Assembly (NCBI GenBank): GCA_016790075.1
Contig: JAEUPP010000068.1
Coordinates: 162,659-226,658, forward strand
Source of the DNA: Rhodanobacteraceae bacterium
GTDB lineage: Bacteria; Pseudomonadota; Gammaproteobacteria; Xanthomonadales; Rhodanobacteraceae
Direction of reading: 5' to 3'
DNA length: 64,000 nucleotides
Positions within the stretch are counted from its first letter, which is position 1; the number at the start of each line of letters is the position of its first letter. The notes below the pieces were generated by a model. It had not been told where the DNA came from, made no database searches, and was given only the letters and a program-made list of their open reading frames with translations. The translations under genes were made by a program, and so were the position numbers. This document shows positions 16,944 to 25,516 of the stretch, piece by piece.

Positions 16944-18365
16944 TTATGCCGTCGTCGGCAACTCGGCCAGACGCGCCTGTACGGCCGCATCGGCGGCAGC
17001 GAGATCGACCGCGGCCAGCGTGCCCTTGCCACGGACGAATTCGCGCAGCAGCTGCGCCTGCTGCTCGCCGCGGGCGCGTGCAACCGCGTAGGGCAGGCGT
17101 GTAAACGTCACCATCGAATAACGCGGCAGATAGCGTTGCGGATGGCGCGCGGCAAGCACACGCTCGAGCTCGCGCATGAGCAGGTAGTCCGGGTCGTCGA
17201 CGCGGTCGCGCATCTCGACATAGTTGTCCAGCGCCATCGCCGCGATCGCATCGCTGTTGGGCTTGCGCCGGCGCTGGAATTCCGCGAATACCGCCGCGGC
17301 ATCCCGCTCGGTCGACAGCAGGTCGGCCAGTTCCACCGCATCCTCGAAGCCGCAGTTCATGCCCTGGCCATGGAACGGAACGATGGCGTGCGCCGCGTCG
17401 CCGAGCAGCAGGGCGCGGCCTTCCACATGCCAGCGCTCCAGATACAAGGTGGCCAGCAGGCCGGTCGGGTTGCGTGCGAAGTCCTCAAGATATCCCGGCA
17501 TCAGCGGTACGGCATCAGCGAAGTCGCGGCGGAAAAAGGCGTCGACGGCGGCGCTTGTGGTCAAGGTCGAGAATGCCGGTCCATCACCGATCGGGGTGCT
17601 TGGCAGGAACAGGGTCACAGTAAAGCTGCCTTCGGCATTCGGCAGGGCGATACACATATAACTGCCGCGGGGCCAGATATGCAGGGCGTGCGCTTCCATT
17701 GCATAACGCTCACCACGTGCCCGGGCTTCGCGCAGCGCCGGCGACAGTATCGTGTCAGGCAACTGCGGCAAGGGCGGAATTTCCAGCTCCTTGTAGCCGT
17801 GGCCCAGCGCCTCCAGGCGTTCGCCGAGGTCGGTGAGCTGCTGCATGGCCTGGCGCAGCGCCGAGCCCGCGCCGTCGGCGCCGAGCAGCAGACCAGCCTC
17901 CATTTCGCGGACGCTGCCGTCGGTATCGTTGCGCAGCCGCAGTCTTGAAGCGTCCCAGTCGACGGACTCCAGGCGCTGCCCAAAGTGGATAATTGCACCG
18001 GCGCGCTCGGCGGCGTCCAGCAGTGCGCAGTTGAGCTGGCCGCGGCTTACCGACCAGATCACTTCGGAATCATCCCGGCCGTAGCGTTGCAGGTTGGTGT
18101 TGCCGGCGGCATCGTGAATCATGCGGCCGCGCATCATTACGGCAATGGGCGCAATCACGTCGTTGAGCCCGGCGACCCGCAGCCCGTGCCAACCGCGCTC
18201 GGCCAGGGCGAGATTGATCGAGCGTCCGCCGATGAAACCGTGGATGCGTGGATCGGGCCGGCGCTCGAACACGGTTACGCGAAACCCGCGTTGTGCGAGC
18301 AAGGTAGCCAGCAAGGCGCCGACCAGGCCGGCGCCGATTAGGGTGATGTCGTGGTTAGCGGCCAA
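16944..18365 (-). CDS. kmo: kynurenine 3-monooxygenase
   Basis: This 473-residue FAD-dependent aromatic hydroxylase has the Rossmann motif GAGLVGALLA at the N-terminus and FERRPDPR ending the second strand. The family-typical GGRSINLALAERG, GRMIHD and YGRDDSEVIWSVSRGQLN follow. The second FAD motif is LLGDAAHAIVPFHGQGMNCGFEDA. It converts L-kynurenine to 3-hydroxykynurenine with NADPH and O2. The C-terminal hydrophobic anchor of the eukaryotic enzyme is absent. It lies between kynU (78 bases upstream) and the DUF3293 gene in the tryptophan catabolic operon. Confidence 0.93.
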   Translation of the reverse strand: MAANHDITLIGAGLVGALLATLLAQRGFRVTVFERRPDPRIHGFIGGRSINLALAERGWHGLRVAGLNDVIAPIAVMMRGRMIHDAAGNTNLQRYGRDDSEVIWSVSRGQLNCALLDAAERAGAIIHFGQRLESVDWDASRLRLRNDTDGSVREMEAGLLLGADGAGSALRQAMQQLTDLGERLEALGHGYKELEIPPLPQLPDTILSPALREARARGERYAMEAHALHIWPRGSYMCIALPNAEGSFTVTLFLPSTPIGDGPAFSTLTTSAAVDAFFRRDFADAVPLMPGYLEDFARNPTGLLATLYLERWHVEGRALLLGDAAHAIVPFHGQGMNCGFEDAVELADLLSTERDAAAVFAEFQRRRKPNSDAIAAMALDNYVEMRDRVDDPDYLLMRELERVLAARHPQRYLPRYSMVTFTRLPYAVARARGEQQAQLLREFVRGKGTLAAVDLAAADAAVQARLAELPTTA

Positions 18366-18442
18366 GGCTGTCTGCTCTTTCGAATCCCGAGCAAGCGAGT
18401 GCTCGTGTGGTTGCTGACGACAATGTCAGCCCGTCGGTGGTA

Positions 18443-19729
18443 TCAGCGCTGGGTGAAACCGCGCATCGCCTCTACCAGGCGCCAGGCGTCCTCGTAGCGG
18501 TTGTACAGCGCGGTTGGTGCCACGCGAATCACATCCGGTTCGCGCCAGTCGCCGACCAGGCCCTGTGCGGACAGGTGCTCGAACAGCTCGCGGCCCGCTT
18601 CGCGCGGTCCCTTGACGCGCAGGCTGAGCTGGCTGCCGCGGCGCTGCGGTTCAGCCGGAGTCAGCACATCGACGAGCTGCGCTACCTCGCGTTCCATCAG
18701 TCCGGCGAGATAGGCCGTAAGCCGCAGCGACTTCTCGCGCAGCCGTGTGATGCCGGCGCGGTGAAAGATCTCCAGCGATACGCGTAAGGGCGCCAGCGCC
18801 AGAATTGGCGGATTCGACAACTGCCAGCCATCAGCGCCCGGTGTGGGGCGGAATTCCGGCCCCATCTGAAAACGCGTGGTCTGATCGTGGCCCCACCAGC
18901 CGGCGAAACGCGGCCGCTGTTCGCTATGCGCGTGACGTTCGTGTACGAAGCAGCCCGCGACGGCGCCAGGGCCTGAGTTCACGTATTTGTAGTGGCACCA
19001 GACTGCAAAATCGCAGCCGCTGTCATGCAGGTTTACCGGCACATTGCCGACTGCATGGGCGAGATCGAAGCCGACCAGGCAGCCCTTGGCCTGAGCCAGC
19101 CGTGTGATGGCCGCAAGATCGAACACCTGGCCCGTGAGGTATTGCACGCCGGGCAGCAGCACGAGGGCGATGCGTTCGCCCTGCTCGTGCAGTACGCGTT
19201 CGATCGCGGCCAGTGAGATCGTGTCGTTGGGCTCATCGCCTTCGAGCTCGATCAGCGCCTGGTCCGGATCGAAACCGTGAAAACGAACCTGCGATTCGAG
19301 GGCGTAGCGGTCGGACGGAAAGGCGCGCTTTTCCAGCAGGATCGCGCTGCGCTGTGACGTGGGCCGGTAGAAGCTGACCAGCATCAGATGCAGGTTGGCA
19401 CTCAGCGAATTCATGGCGACCACTTCGCTGGGGCTTGCGCCGACGAGTTCGGCCAGATGCTCGCGCACGAAACTGTGATACGGCATCCAGGGATGCCGGC
19501 CGCGGAAATGGGCTTCGACCGCGAGCGTGCTCCAGTCGTCGAGCTCGTCGGCGAGGGCCTGCCGCGTGGCAAGTGGCATCAGCCCCAGCGAATTGCCGCA
19601 GAAGTAGATCTGCTCGCCGCCCTGATGCGGCGGGATGCAGAACTCACTGCGAAACGAAGCCAGCGCATCGGCGCTGTCCTGCGCCCGAGCCCATTCCAGG
19701 TCAGTGCGGAAATCTGTGGCTGCACTCAT
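18443..19729 (-). CDS. kynU: kynureninase
   Basis: The protein has 428 residues from the ATG at 19729 (MSAATDFRTD), eight bases after the stop of the preceding gene. It is a PLP enzyme that cleaves 3-hydroxykynurenine to 3-hydroxyanthranilate plus alanine. It has FCGNSLGL near the N-terminus, FDLAHAVGN (PLP aspartate), the lysine in WCHYKYVNSGPG (Lys248) and GWWGHDQTTRFQMG, all characteristic of kynureninases. The ORF upstream of 19729 is an artefact. Substrate preference between kynurenine and 3-hydroxykynurenine cannot be read from sequence, but the adjacent kmo and haao imply the hydroxylated route. Confidence 0.93.
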   Translation of the reverse strand: MSAATDFRTDLEWARAQDSADALASFRSEFCIPPHQGGEQIYFCGNSLGLMPLATRQALADELDDWSTLAVEAHFRGRHPWMPYHSFVREHLAELVGASPSEVVAMNSLSANLHLMLVSFYRPTSQRSAILLEKRAFPSDRYALESQVRFHGFDPDQALIELEGDEPNDTISLAAIERVLHEQGERIALVLLPGVQYLTGQVFDLAAITRLAQAKGCLVGFDLAHAVGNVPVNLHDSGCDFAVWCHYKYVNSGPGAVAGCFVHERHAHSEQRPRFAGWWGHDQTTRFQMGPEFRPTPGADGWQLSNPPILALAPLRVSLEIFHRAGITRLREKSLRLTAYLAGLMEREVAQLVDVLTPAEPQRRGSQLSLRVKGPREAGRELFEHLSAQGLVGDWREPDVIRVAPTALYNRYEDAWRLVEAMRGFTQR

Positions 19730-19736
19730 TGGCGGT

Positions 19737-20255
19737 TCACTTCTGCAGCGAGGCGGCGATCTGGTCGCAGCCCTGGCCAAATGCCGCAATCCAGGACTGA
19801 GTGGTGCCTTTCAGTACCGGGTGTGCACAGCGCAGCTGTACGGCAAGGCCATTCTTGTAAAAATAGCTTTCGCGATATTTGTAACGAGTCTTCTGGTTCA
19901 GCCCGCTGTAACGCAAGCTGCTGCCGTCGCCGTTGGTCTCGCTCTCGTAGCCCGGCGTCTGCCGCGCCTTTTCCAGCGACTGGCTGACGAAATTCTGAAA
20001 CGCCTGCGCATCGTCGAGCTTGCGTGTTGTTACGGTTACGCGTGTAGCCTCGCCAGTGCCGGAGTCGGCCGGGTCCTTGACCTGGAATGCGACGACCTGC
20101 GGATTGCCCTCGCTCATCTGCATGATGACGGGCCAGTCCGACGGGGCGCTGAAAGCAATGGCGCCGTCGTTGAGCGTGTAGTCGGCCGCACCCGCGGTCG
20201 CCGAAAGGCTGGTCAACAGTGCGGCAAGCAGGGCGGAAAATGGGCGAGTAGTCAT
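19737..20255 (-). CDS. small exported protein of the kynurenine operon
   Basis: The protein has 172 residues from the ATG at 20255, which overlaps the ACMSD stop by four bases. It has a signal peptide ending near TAGAA-DYTL. The mature part (LNDGAIAFSAPSDWPVIMQ, then alternating strands, ending LRCAHPVLKGTTQSWIAAFGQGCDQIAASL with two cysteines) resembles the general pattern of PsbP/DcrB-like folds. That is a weak impression and I do not recognise a family. Both neighbours are cytosolic enzymes of kynurenine catabolism, so an exported protein translationally coupled to them is unexpected. A role in uptake of an aromatic metabolite is possible but unproven. Confidence 0.65.
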   Translation of the reverse strand: MTTRPFSALLAALLTSLSATAGAADYTLNDGAIAFSAPSDWPVIMQMSEGNPQVVAFQVKDPADSGTGEATRVTVTTRKLDDAQAFQNFVSQSLEKARQTPGYESETNGDGSSLRYSGLNQKTRYKYRESYFYKNGLAVQLRCAHPVLKGTTQSWIAAFGQGCDQIAASLQK

Positions 20256-21280
20256 TGCGCCTCCGGTACAGGGGTCGAGAAACGCGTTGCAGGCAGATCC
20301 AGCCACTGCAGCGCGGTGCCGTGATAAAGCCTTGCCGCCGCTGTGTCATCGAGCTTCAGCGCGGCGATGCCGCTGCCGGGCTCCTGCTCCCCCAGCGGGA
20401 ACGGGTAGTCCGTGCCGAGCATGACGCGGTCTATGCCGGCCACTTCGACGAGATAGCGCAGCGCCTGCGGGTCGTGCACACAGGAGTCGAAAAACAGGCG
20501 GTCGAAATAGTCGCGCGGACTGCGTGCATTGTCGGTAGCGACCAGGTCGGGGCGCATGCGAAAGCCATGCTCGATGCGGCCTATCGTGTACGGGAAGGAG
20601 CCGCCGCCGTGGGCGAGGCAGACCCGCAGCTCCGGCAGGCGTTCGAGTACACCGCCAAGAATGAGGCAGCAGGCGGCGCGCGACTGTTCGGCTGGCATGC
20701 CGACCAGCCAGGGCAGCCAGTACTTGGGCATGCTCTCGCGGCCCATCATGTCCCAGGGGTGTACGAGGATCGCGGCACCGAGATCGGCGGCGGCCTCGAA
20801 AAACGGGAACAGCTCGGGCGCGTCGAGATTCCAGTTTTCCACATGCGAGCCGATCTGCACGCCGCTGAGGCCTAACTGCTCGACGCAACGCTGCAATTCC
20901 TGGATCGCGAGCGTCGGCGACTGCAATGGCACGGTGCCTATGCCGGCATAGTGCTGCGGATGGTCGCGGCAGATGGCTGCCGTATGGTCGTTCAGATGGC
21001 GATGCAGCTCCAGCGCCTGGCTGGCCTTGGCCCAGTAAGAGAACAGCACCGGTACTGTGGAGATGACTTGCACCTGCACGCCGAACTTGGCGTAGTCGGC
21101 GATACGCAGTTCCGGATCCCAGGTATTGGGCCAGATCTCGCGGAAGAACTTGCCATCTTTGTAGATACGATGGTGGCCATCGGTATGCACGATGACCGGG
21201 AAGCGGTCATCGCCGTACTTTTCGGCGAGATTGGGCCAGTCGCGCGGCAGGATATGGGCGTGGGTATCGATCTTGAGCAT
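20252..21280 (-). CDS. 2-amino-3-carboxymuconate-6-semialdehyde decarboxylase (ACMSD)
   Basis: This 342-residue amidohydrolase-fold metalloenzyme starts at the ATG at 21280 (MLKIDTHAHILP); the longer frame has no family match. Metal ligands are visible in DTHAHI, in the strand LVHPWDMMG, and in the C-terminal GTDYPFPLG; the active-site region PRDWPNLAEKYGD and HGGGSFPYTIGRIEHG are also typical. It decarboxylates the unstable product of 3-hydroxyanthranilate cleavage and so steers the pathway toward 2-aminomuconate and central metabolism instead of quinolinate/NAD. It lies 35 bases after haao, and its stop overlaps the start of the exported protein gene. Confidence 0.92.
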   Translation of the reverse strand: MLKIDTHAHILPRDWPNLAEKYGDDRFPVIVHTDGHHRIYKDGKFFREIWPNTWDPELRIADYAKFGVQVQVISTVPVLFSYWAKASQALELHRHLNDHTAAICRDHPQHYAGIGTVPLQSPTLAIQELQRCVEQLGLSGVQIGSHVENWNLDAPELFPFFEAAADLGAAILVHPWDMMGRESMPKYWLPWLVGMPAEQSRAACCLILGGVLERLPELRVCLAHGGGSFPYTIGRIEHGFRMRPDLVATDNARSPRDYFDRLFFDSCVHDPQALRYLVEVAGIDRVMLGTDYPFPLGEQEPGSGIAALKLDDTAAARLYHGTALQWLDLPATRFSTPVPEAQ

Positions 21281-21315
21281 GGGCGGCGAGTGTAAGTCAG
21301 GGCGCAGGCGCAGCG

Positions 21316-21837
21316 TCAGCCGTAGCGTGCGGGTGCGGGATTCAGGTGTCCGCAAGCCGAGCAGGTGCGGGCCGCGATCGATCCGTAGTAGCGGTCAAAC
21401 ACGGGCGGGAAATCGGACTCGACGTTCTGCAGGCTGAAGAACTCTTCGTAGAGCTTGTTGTTGCAGCGTTCGCAGTACCAGAGCAGGCCGTCCTGTTCGT
21501 GTGGCAAACGCTTGCGTTCTACCACGAGGCCTATCGAGTCGGCCATGCGCTGTGGTGAGTGCGGAATGCGCGGCGGCAGGTAGAACACTTCGCCCGCGCG
21601 GATCGGTATGTCGCGCGGCCGGCCGTCTTCCTGGATGCGCAACACCATTTCACCTTCCAGCTGATAGAAAAACTCGGGGCCTTCGTCGACGTGATAGTCG
21701 GTGCGCTGGTTTGGCCCGCCGACGACCATGACGATGAAGTCGCCGTCGTAGATGCACTTGTTCGCGACGGGCGGTTTTAGCAGATGGCGGTTCTCTGCGA
21801 TCCAGCGCGCAAAGTCCAGGGGCGGGGCTAGCGACAT
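21316..21837 (-). CDS. nbaC: 3-hydroxyanthranilate 3,4-dioxygenase
   Basis: This cupin of 173 residues uses the ATG at 21837 ([12 protein letters not shown]). Iron ligands are His49, Glu55 ([15 protein letters not shown]) and His93 (IPHSPQR). The C-terminal rubredoxin-like iron site typical of bacterial enzymes is intact: Cys122/Cys125 (YCERC) and Cys159/Cys162 (CSAC). It opens the ring of 3-hydroxyanthranilate to 2-amino-3-carboxymuconate semialdehyde, the ACMSD substrate. It is the first gene of the minus-strand kynurenine operon; the promoter should lie in the 100 bases between it and the divergent exported-protein gene. Tryptophan dioxygenase and formylkynurenine hydrolase are not in the window. 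Confidence 0.95.
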   Translation of the reverse strand: MSLAPPLDFARWIAENRHLLKPPVANKCIYDGDFIVMVVGGPNQRTDYHVDEGPEFFYQLEGEMVLRIQEDGRPRDIPIRAGEVFYLPPRIPHSPQRMADSIGLVVERKRLPHEQDGLLWYCERCNNKLYEEFFSLQNVESDFPPVFDRYYGSIAARTCSACGHLNPAPARYG

Positions 21838-21937
21838 AGGCGGCATCCGGCGGGTTGACGCACAAGTGTAGCCGTTGTGATCGAGCCGCAGTGCTGGACG
21901 CCAGCGTATGGCCTCGCGATCATGTACCGAACCGCTA

Positions 21938-22564
21938 ATGCCAGGATCCTCTGTGACCAGAGTCACGTTGTTGCGCCGTATCGTTGCAGTGTTCGTCGCT
22001 GTCTGCTGTGCCGCGAGCATCAATGCCGTCGCCAAGGACTATCCCGCCGACAGCGGCTGGTCGACGTTCTGGGGGGCGTTCGTGGACGAAATCGCTGGGC
22101 CGCCGGGTGCCGAGGCGCTAAAGCCGCGGGAACATTTCAGCGAGGCCGGCATTGCGTTCGATTATCCGGCCGTGCTGCGCGTCCACTACGACGCGGAGGA
22201 CAGGCAGTGGCGCCTCTGGCGGGGTGACTTCGAGTTTGAAGTCCATGTAGGCAGCTACCGCGAGGGGCATGCGCAGCGCCTGCTTGAAATGATGGGTGGC
22301 ATGCTGCACGACGGCGAAACTGCTGCACCGCCTCCGGAAAGCATTCCAGCTCTGTCACTCTGCGGCCGCGACGTGCCCGGCTGGCGCTTGCGCCTGACCT
22401 TTCTCGACGAGCCGCACGAGTACCTTGCCTACACGCTGTCATTGGGTGACAACGATGCGCGCCTTTTCCTCTTCGACGACTTGCTCGTGGACGGCAAGAC
22501 CTCGCTGCTGCACGAGGCGACGCTCGAAGCGCTGCGTACTAGCTTGCGCTGCACAGCGGGTTGA
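21938..22564 (+). CDS. exported protein of unknown function
   Basis: The protein has about 208 residues with an N-terminal signal sequence ([20 protein letters not shown]). The exact start is unclear: ATG at 21908 or 21938, or GTG at 21953. The mature protein has [23 protein letters not shown], a [17 protein letters not shown] strand, a central helix and a C-terminal [26 protein letters not shown]. The strand pattern 'FDYPAVL' recalls PsbP/DcrB-type periplasmic proteins, as does the exported protein within the adjacent kynurenine operon, but I cannot name a family. It is divergent from haao and followed by a hairpin. Confidence 0.55.
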   Translation: MPGSSVTRVTLLRRIVAVFVAVCCAASINAVAKDYPADSGWSTFWGAFVDEIAGPPGAEALKPREHFSEAGIAFDYPAVLRVHYDAEDRQWRLWRGDFEFEVHVGSYREGHAQRLLEMMGGMLHDGETAAPPPESIPALSLCGRDVPGWRLRLTFLDEPHEYLAYTLSLGDNDARLFLFDDLLVDGKTSLLHEATLEALRTSLRCTAG

Positions 22565-22572
22565 GCGCTGCC

Positions 22573-22623
22573 GCCGAGGTTTGCAGTACCGGACACCGAG
22601 CCGGCTTGCCGGGCGGCCTCGGC
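22573..22623 (+). terminator. GC-rich hairpin after exported-protein gene
   Basis: GCCGAGG (22573-22579) pairs with CCTCGGC (22617-22623), and an inner CCGGC-TT-GCCGG stem-loop sits at 22601-22612. It lies just after the TGA at 22564 and before the kinase gene. There is no T-run, so termination would be Rho-assisted or weak. Confidence 0.3.
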
Positions 22624-22735
22624 TGACGGTGAACGCCGGGGCGTGGCCTGCTGACCGGCAGCGCCGCTGTAGCGTTCCGGTGCTGGCTGTTTGCCCGCGA
22701 AAATACCGTGGTTTTCTTTGCCCGAAGGACTGGCG

Positions 22736-25141
22736 GTGACTTCCTCCGAGCCTGCGGCTGGCAACATGCAACGGCTGGCGGAAGATTGGGTGGCCCGCGA
22801 ACGCGAGGCGCTGGCTGCTTTCCGTGAGCTCATGGATGCGACGGCTGGCGAACAGGAAAACGCGCTTGCGGAGCTGCGTGAGCTCAGACCGGCTGTCTAC
22901 GAACGTGTTCAGGCCATGCTCGCCCGGCATCGCGAGGCGACGGATGGAGACTTCCGGCAGGCGGCTGCCGCGCTGTTCCGCCCCCTTCCGGCTCAACTCG
23001 GGCCGTTTCGCATCGTCGGGTTCATCGGCGAAGGCGGTATGGCGCAGGTCGTGCGCGGGGTCCGCACGATCGATCGTGGCGAACAGCATGTTGCCATCAA
23101 GCTCGTGTTCGCTCCGCCCAGCCAGCACATGCTTCGCGAACGCTTTCTGCGTGAGCGCAAGTTGCTGGCGCGCCTTCGCCATCCGGCCATCGCGCAGCTG
23201 ATCGATTTTGCCGAGACGCCGGACGGCCTGCTGTGGTACGCGATGGCTCTGATCGACGGCGTTTCCATCGAACAGTACGTGAGACAGAACCATTTCGGCA
23301 TGGCACATACGGCCGGCTTGATCATCGAGCTGTGTGATGTGCTGCGATACGCCCACGCGCTGGGCGTTATTCACCGGGACATCAAGCCGCAGAACGTGCT
23401 GGTGAATGCGGACGGCAAGCTTCACCTGATTGATTTCGGCATAGCCAAGGAGCTCGGCGACGATGCCGAACTGACGCTGCACGGCGGAGCGCCGATGACG
23501 CCGCACTACGCCTCGCCAGAGCAGCGCGAGCGAGCAGTGATTACCACGGCTGCCGATCAGTGGCAGGTCGCCGCAATGGCCTACGAGCTGCTGACCGGTT
23601 CGCGCGTTGACACGCTCGCCTCCGACTCGCCGCGGCGGCACCGGCGTTATGGGGCGCTGTCACCGGATCTCGGCGCGGTGTTGGCCAAGGCGCTGCGTAC
23701 GGAACCCGAAGATCGGTATGAATCGATCGCACTCCTGGGCAGCGATCTGCGCGCCGCGATCGAGGGCCGCCCGGTACAGGCGCGCATGGGCGAGCGCTGG
23801 TACGAATTCCGCAAATTCGTTTCCCGCCATCGCTGGGTGATCAGCGCAGCCGCCGTTATTGTGACCTCGCTGCTGCTGGCCGCCTGGATTTCCCTCGCTG
23901 CCGCCGGGCAGGCCAGAGAACAGGCGCGTATTGCTGAGCGCTCCAATGCGGTGCTCTCGGAGATATTCCTTTCGGACAAGCAAGGGCTCAATCTTCCACA
24001 GGCAACCCTGGCCAGCTTCATCGCCAACGGTGTGGAGCGCATGCTGGCGGAGCGCGAGCTGCCTGATTCCGCGCGCCTGAAACTGCTCGACACGCTGGCA
24101 GAACGTGCGATGGAGGCAGGTGAGTATGCCGCTGCCGAACGTGGCGCGCGGGAGGCGCTGCGGCTTGCGCGAGCCCAGGTGCCCGCGGACCGGCTCAGCA
24201 CAGGAAATGCCTGCTCGTTGCTGGCCTTTGTACTTCTGTATTCGTCCGATCGGGCAAAGCTCGATGCCGAGATTCAATCGTTGCTGCACGAAGCCCGCAT
24301 GCATGTCTATGCCAACGATGTGCCATCGGTCCGGGAAGCGGAGCTACGCATACTGGTAGAGCGAACTCACGCGTTTCACTCGGCATTCCAGCAGGACTTC
24401 GACGCAGCGCAGCGATATGCCGGCAAGTCAGCGGAGATCGCCGATCAATGGCTGGCGCATGACCCCTGGGCCGTTATCGGCGCCCGCCGCACGGCGGCGG
24501 TCATGTACGAGGGAGCGCAGCGCCATACCGATGCGGCGCGCGTTTATCGTGAAATTCTGGGTTACGCCGACTCACAGCTCGCGCAGCACCCGACGCTTGC
24601 GGAGTTCGTGCAATGGGATCGCACGGAGCACTGTTCGCAATTGTCGGTTCATGATCCGGCCGCCGCCGTGGTTGTGTGTACCGAAAACATCGCGTTGCTG
24701 GAGAAGAGTGGGCAGGCCGGGTCCAAGCTGGCCGTCGAGGCCGTGTCTTCGCTTGGCCGTAGCCTGGCGCGGCTTGGACGTTCAGAAGAAGCGTTGCAAC
24801 AGTATCAGCGCGCAGAGCGGATGCTCGCCGCGCTGGAGGGTGATGCGACAATGTCGATGCAGATGGCGTCGGTTCGCCGGCGCATTGGCCAGCGCCTGCT
24901 GCAGCTCGATCGTGCCGCGGAAGCGGTTCTCCCGCTGGAGTTCGTACTTGCGGTGATTCGTCTACGCGCTGCGGCTGGGGCGCCGGAGCAAGATGAGGTG
25001 CGCACAGAGTTGGCGCAGGCGCTTGCACGATCCGGCGCGCCGAGCCGGGCGAAGGCGCTGCTGGCGGAAGTGAGGAATCCGGAACGTATGGCTACCATCG
25101 CGCGTTCGCGCTATGAGGAGTTGCGGAAGCTGGGCAAGTAG
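22736..25141 (+). CDS. transmembrane Ser/Thr protein kinase with TPR-like C-terminal region
   Basis: I prefer the GTG at 22736 (801 residues) because GAAGGA lies six bases upstream; an ATG at 22691 is the alternative. An N-terminal helical extension (1-88) precedes the kinase domain: GEGGMAQVV loop, Lys122 in VAIKLVF, catalytic HRDIKPQN (Asp215), DFG at 233-235 and ASPEQ. A membrane helix (WVISAAAVIVTSLLLAAWISL) near 377-398 leads to an extracytoplasmic region of about 400 residues with helix-pair repeats (RLGRSEEALQQYQRAERML). The domain order matches the kinase at 12966-15869, but no sigma factor gene abuts it. The nearest is the ECF gene at 26625, 1.5 kb downstream on the same strand, beyond an opposite-strand gene. 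A terminator hairpin follows. Confidence 0.85.
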   Translation: MTSSEPAAGNMQRLAEDWVAREREALAAFRELMDATAGEQENALAELRELRPAVYERVQAMLARHREATDGDFRQAAAALFRPLPAQLGPFRIVGFIGEGGMAQVVRGVRTIDRGEQHVAIKLVFAPPSQHMLRERFLRERKLLARLRHPAIAQLIDFAETPDGLLWYAMALIDGVSIEQYVRQNHFGMAHTAGLIIELCDVLRYAHALGVIHRDIKPQNVLVNADGKLHLIDFGIAKELGDDAELTLHGGAPMTPHYASPEQRERAVITTAADQWQVAAMAYELLTGSRVDTLASDSPRRHRRYGALSPDLGAVLAKALRTEPEDRYESIALLGSDLRAAIEGRPVQARMGERWYEFRKFVSRHRWVISAAAVIVTSLLLAAWISLAAAGQAREQARIAERSNAVLSEIFLSDKQGLNLPQATLASFIANGVERMLAERELPDSARLKLLDTLAERAMEAGEYAAAERGAREALRLARAQVPADRLSTGNACSLLAFVLLYSSDRAKLDAEIQSLLHEARMHVYANDVPSVREAELRILVERTHAFHSAFQQDFDAAQRYAGKSAEIADQWLAHDPWAVIGARRTAAVMYEGAQRHTDAARVYREILGYADSQLAQHPTLAEFVQWDRTEHCSQLSVHDPAAAVVVCTENIALLEKSGQAGSKLAVEAVSSLGRSLARLGRSEEALQQYQRAERMLAALEGDATMSMQMASVRRRIGQRLLQLDRAAEAVLPLEFVLAVIRLRAAAGAPEQDEVRTELAQALARSGAPSRAKALLAEVRNPERMATIARSRYEELRKLGK

Positions 25142-25221
25142 GTTTGGCCTGCAGAACAGCCCCGTCGGTGCTGCGAACCTCGCGCGAGGCCGTACGTCCC
25201 ACGTGGTCCATCCAAGCTGTC

Positions 25222-25254
25222 CCGCCAGGCGCCTGCAGTGCGGGCGCCTGGCGG
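25222..25254. terminator. strong GC hairpin between convergent genes
   Basis: A perfect 12-bp stem (CCGCCAGGCGCC / GGCGCCTGGCGG) surrounds a nine-base loop, 80 bases after the kinase stop and ahead of the convergent exported-protein gene. No T-run follows. The rest of the 375-base gap 25142-25516 shows no gene or recognisable element. Confidence 0.6.
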
Positions 25255-25516
25255 TCTGGCCCGCTGGCCATTCAAGGTGACCAGAACCCGCGGCTCCGGT
25301 TGATCTCCTTTCCGTTCCCTCGTCGACAACGCTTCGTGCAGTCAAACAAGGCCAGCTTATCCAGAAATTCCCCGTTCGCGGCAAAGTATTTCCGCTTGCC
25401 CCCGCCGCTACCCATCGCGACGCGGGAGGCGATGCGCAGAATAGGCGGCGAGCATCGGGCGGCTCCGGCGCGATATCGGATCAGAGTCGATGCGTTACCC
25501 AGCCGCACGCGCTGGG

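Noticed and set aside
16413-17948. 511-codon plus-strand open frame
   Set aside because: Antisense to kmo and DUF3293 genes.
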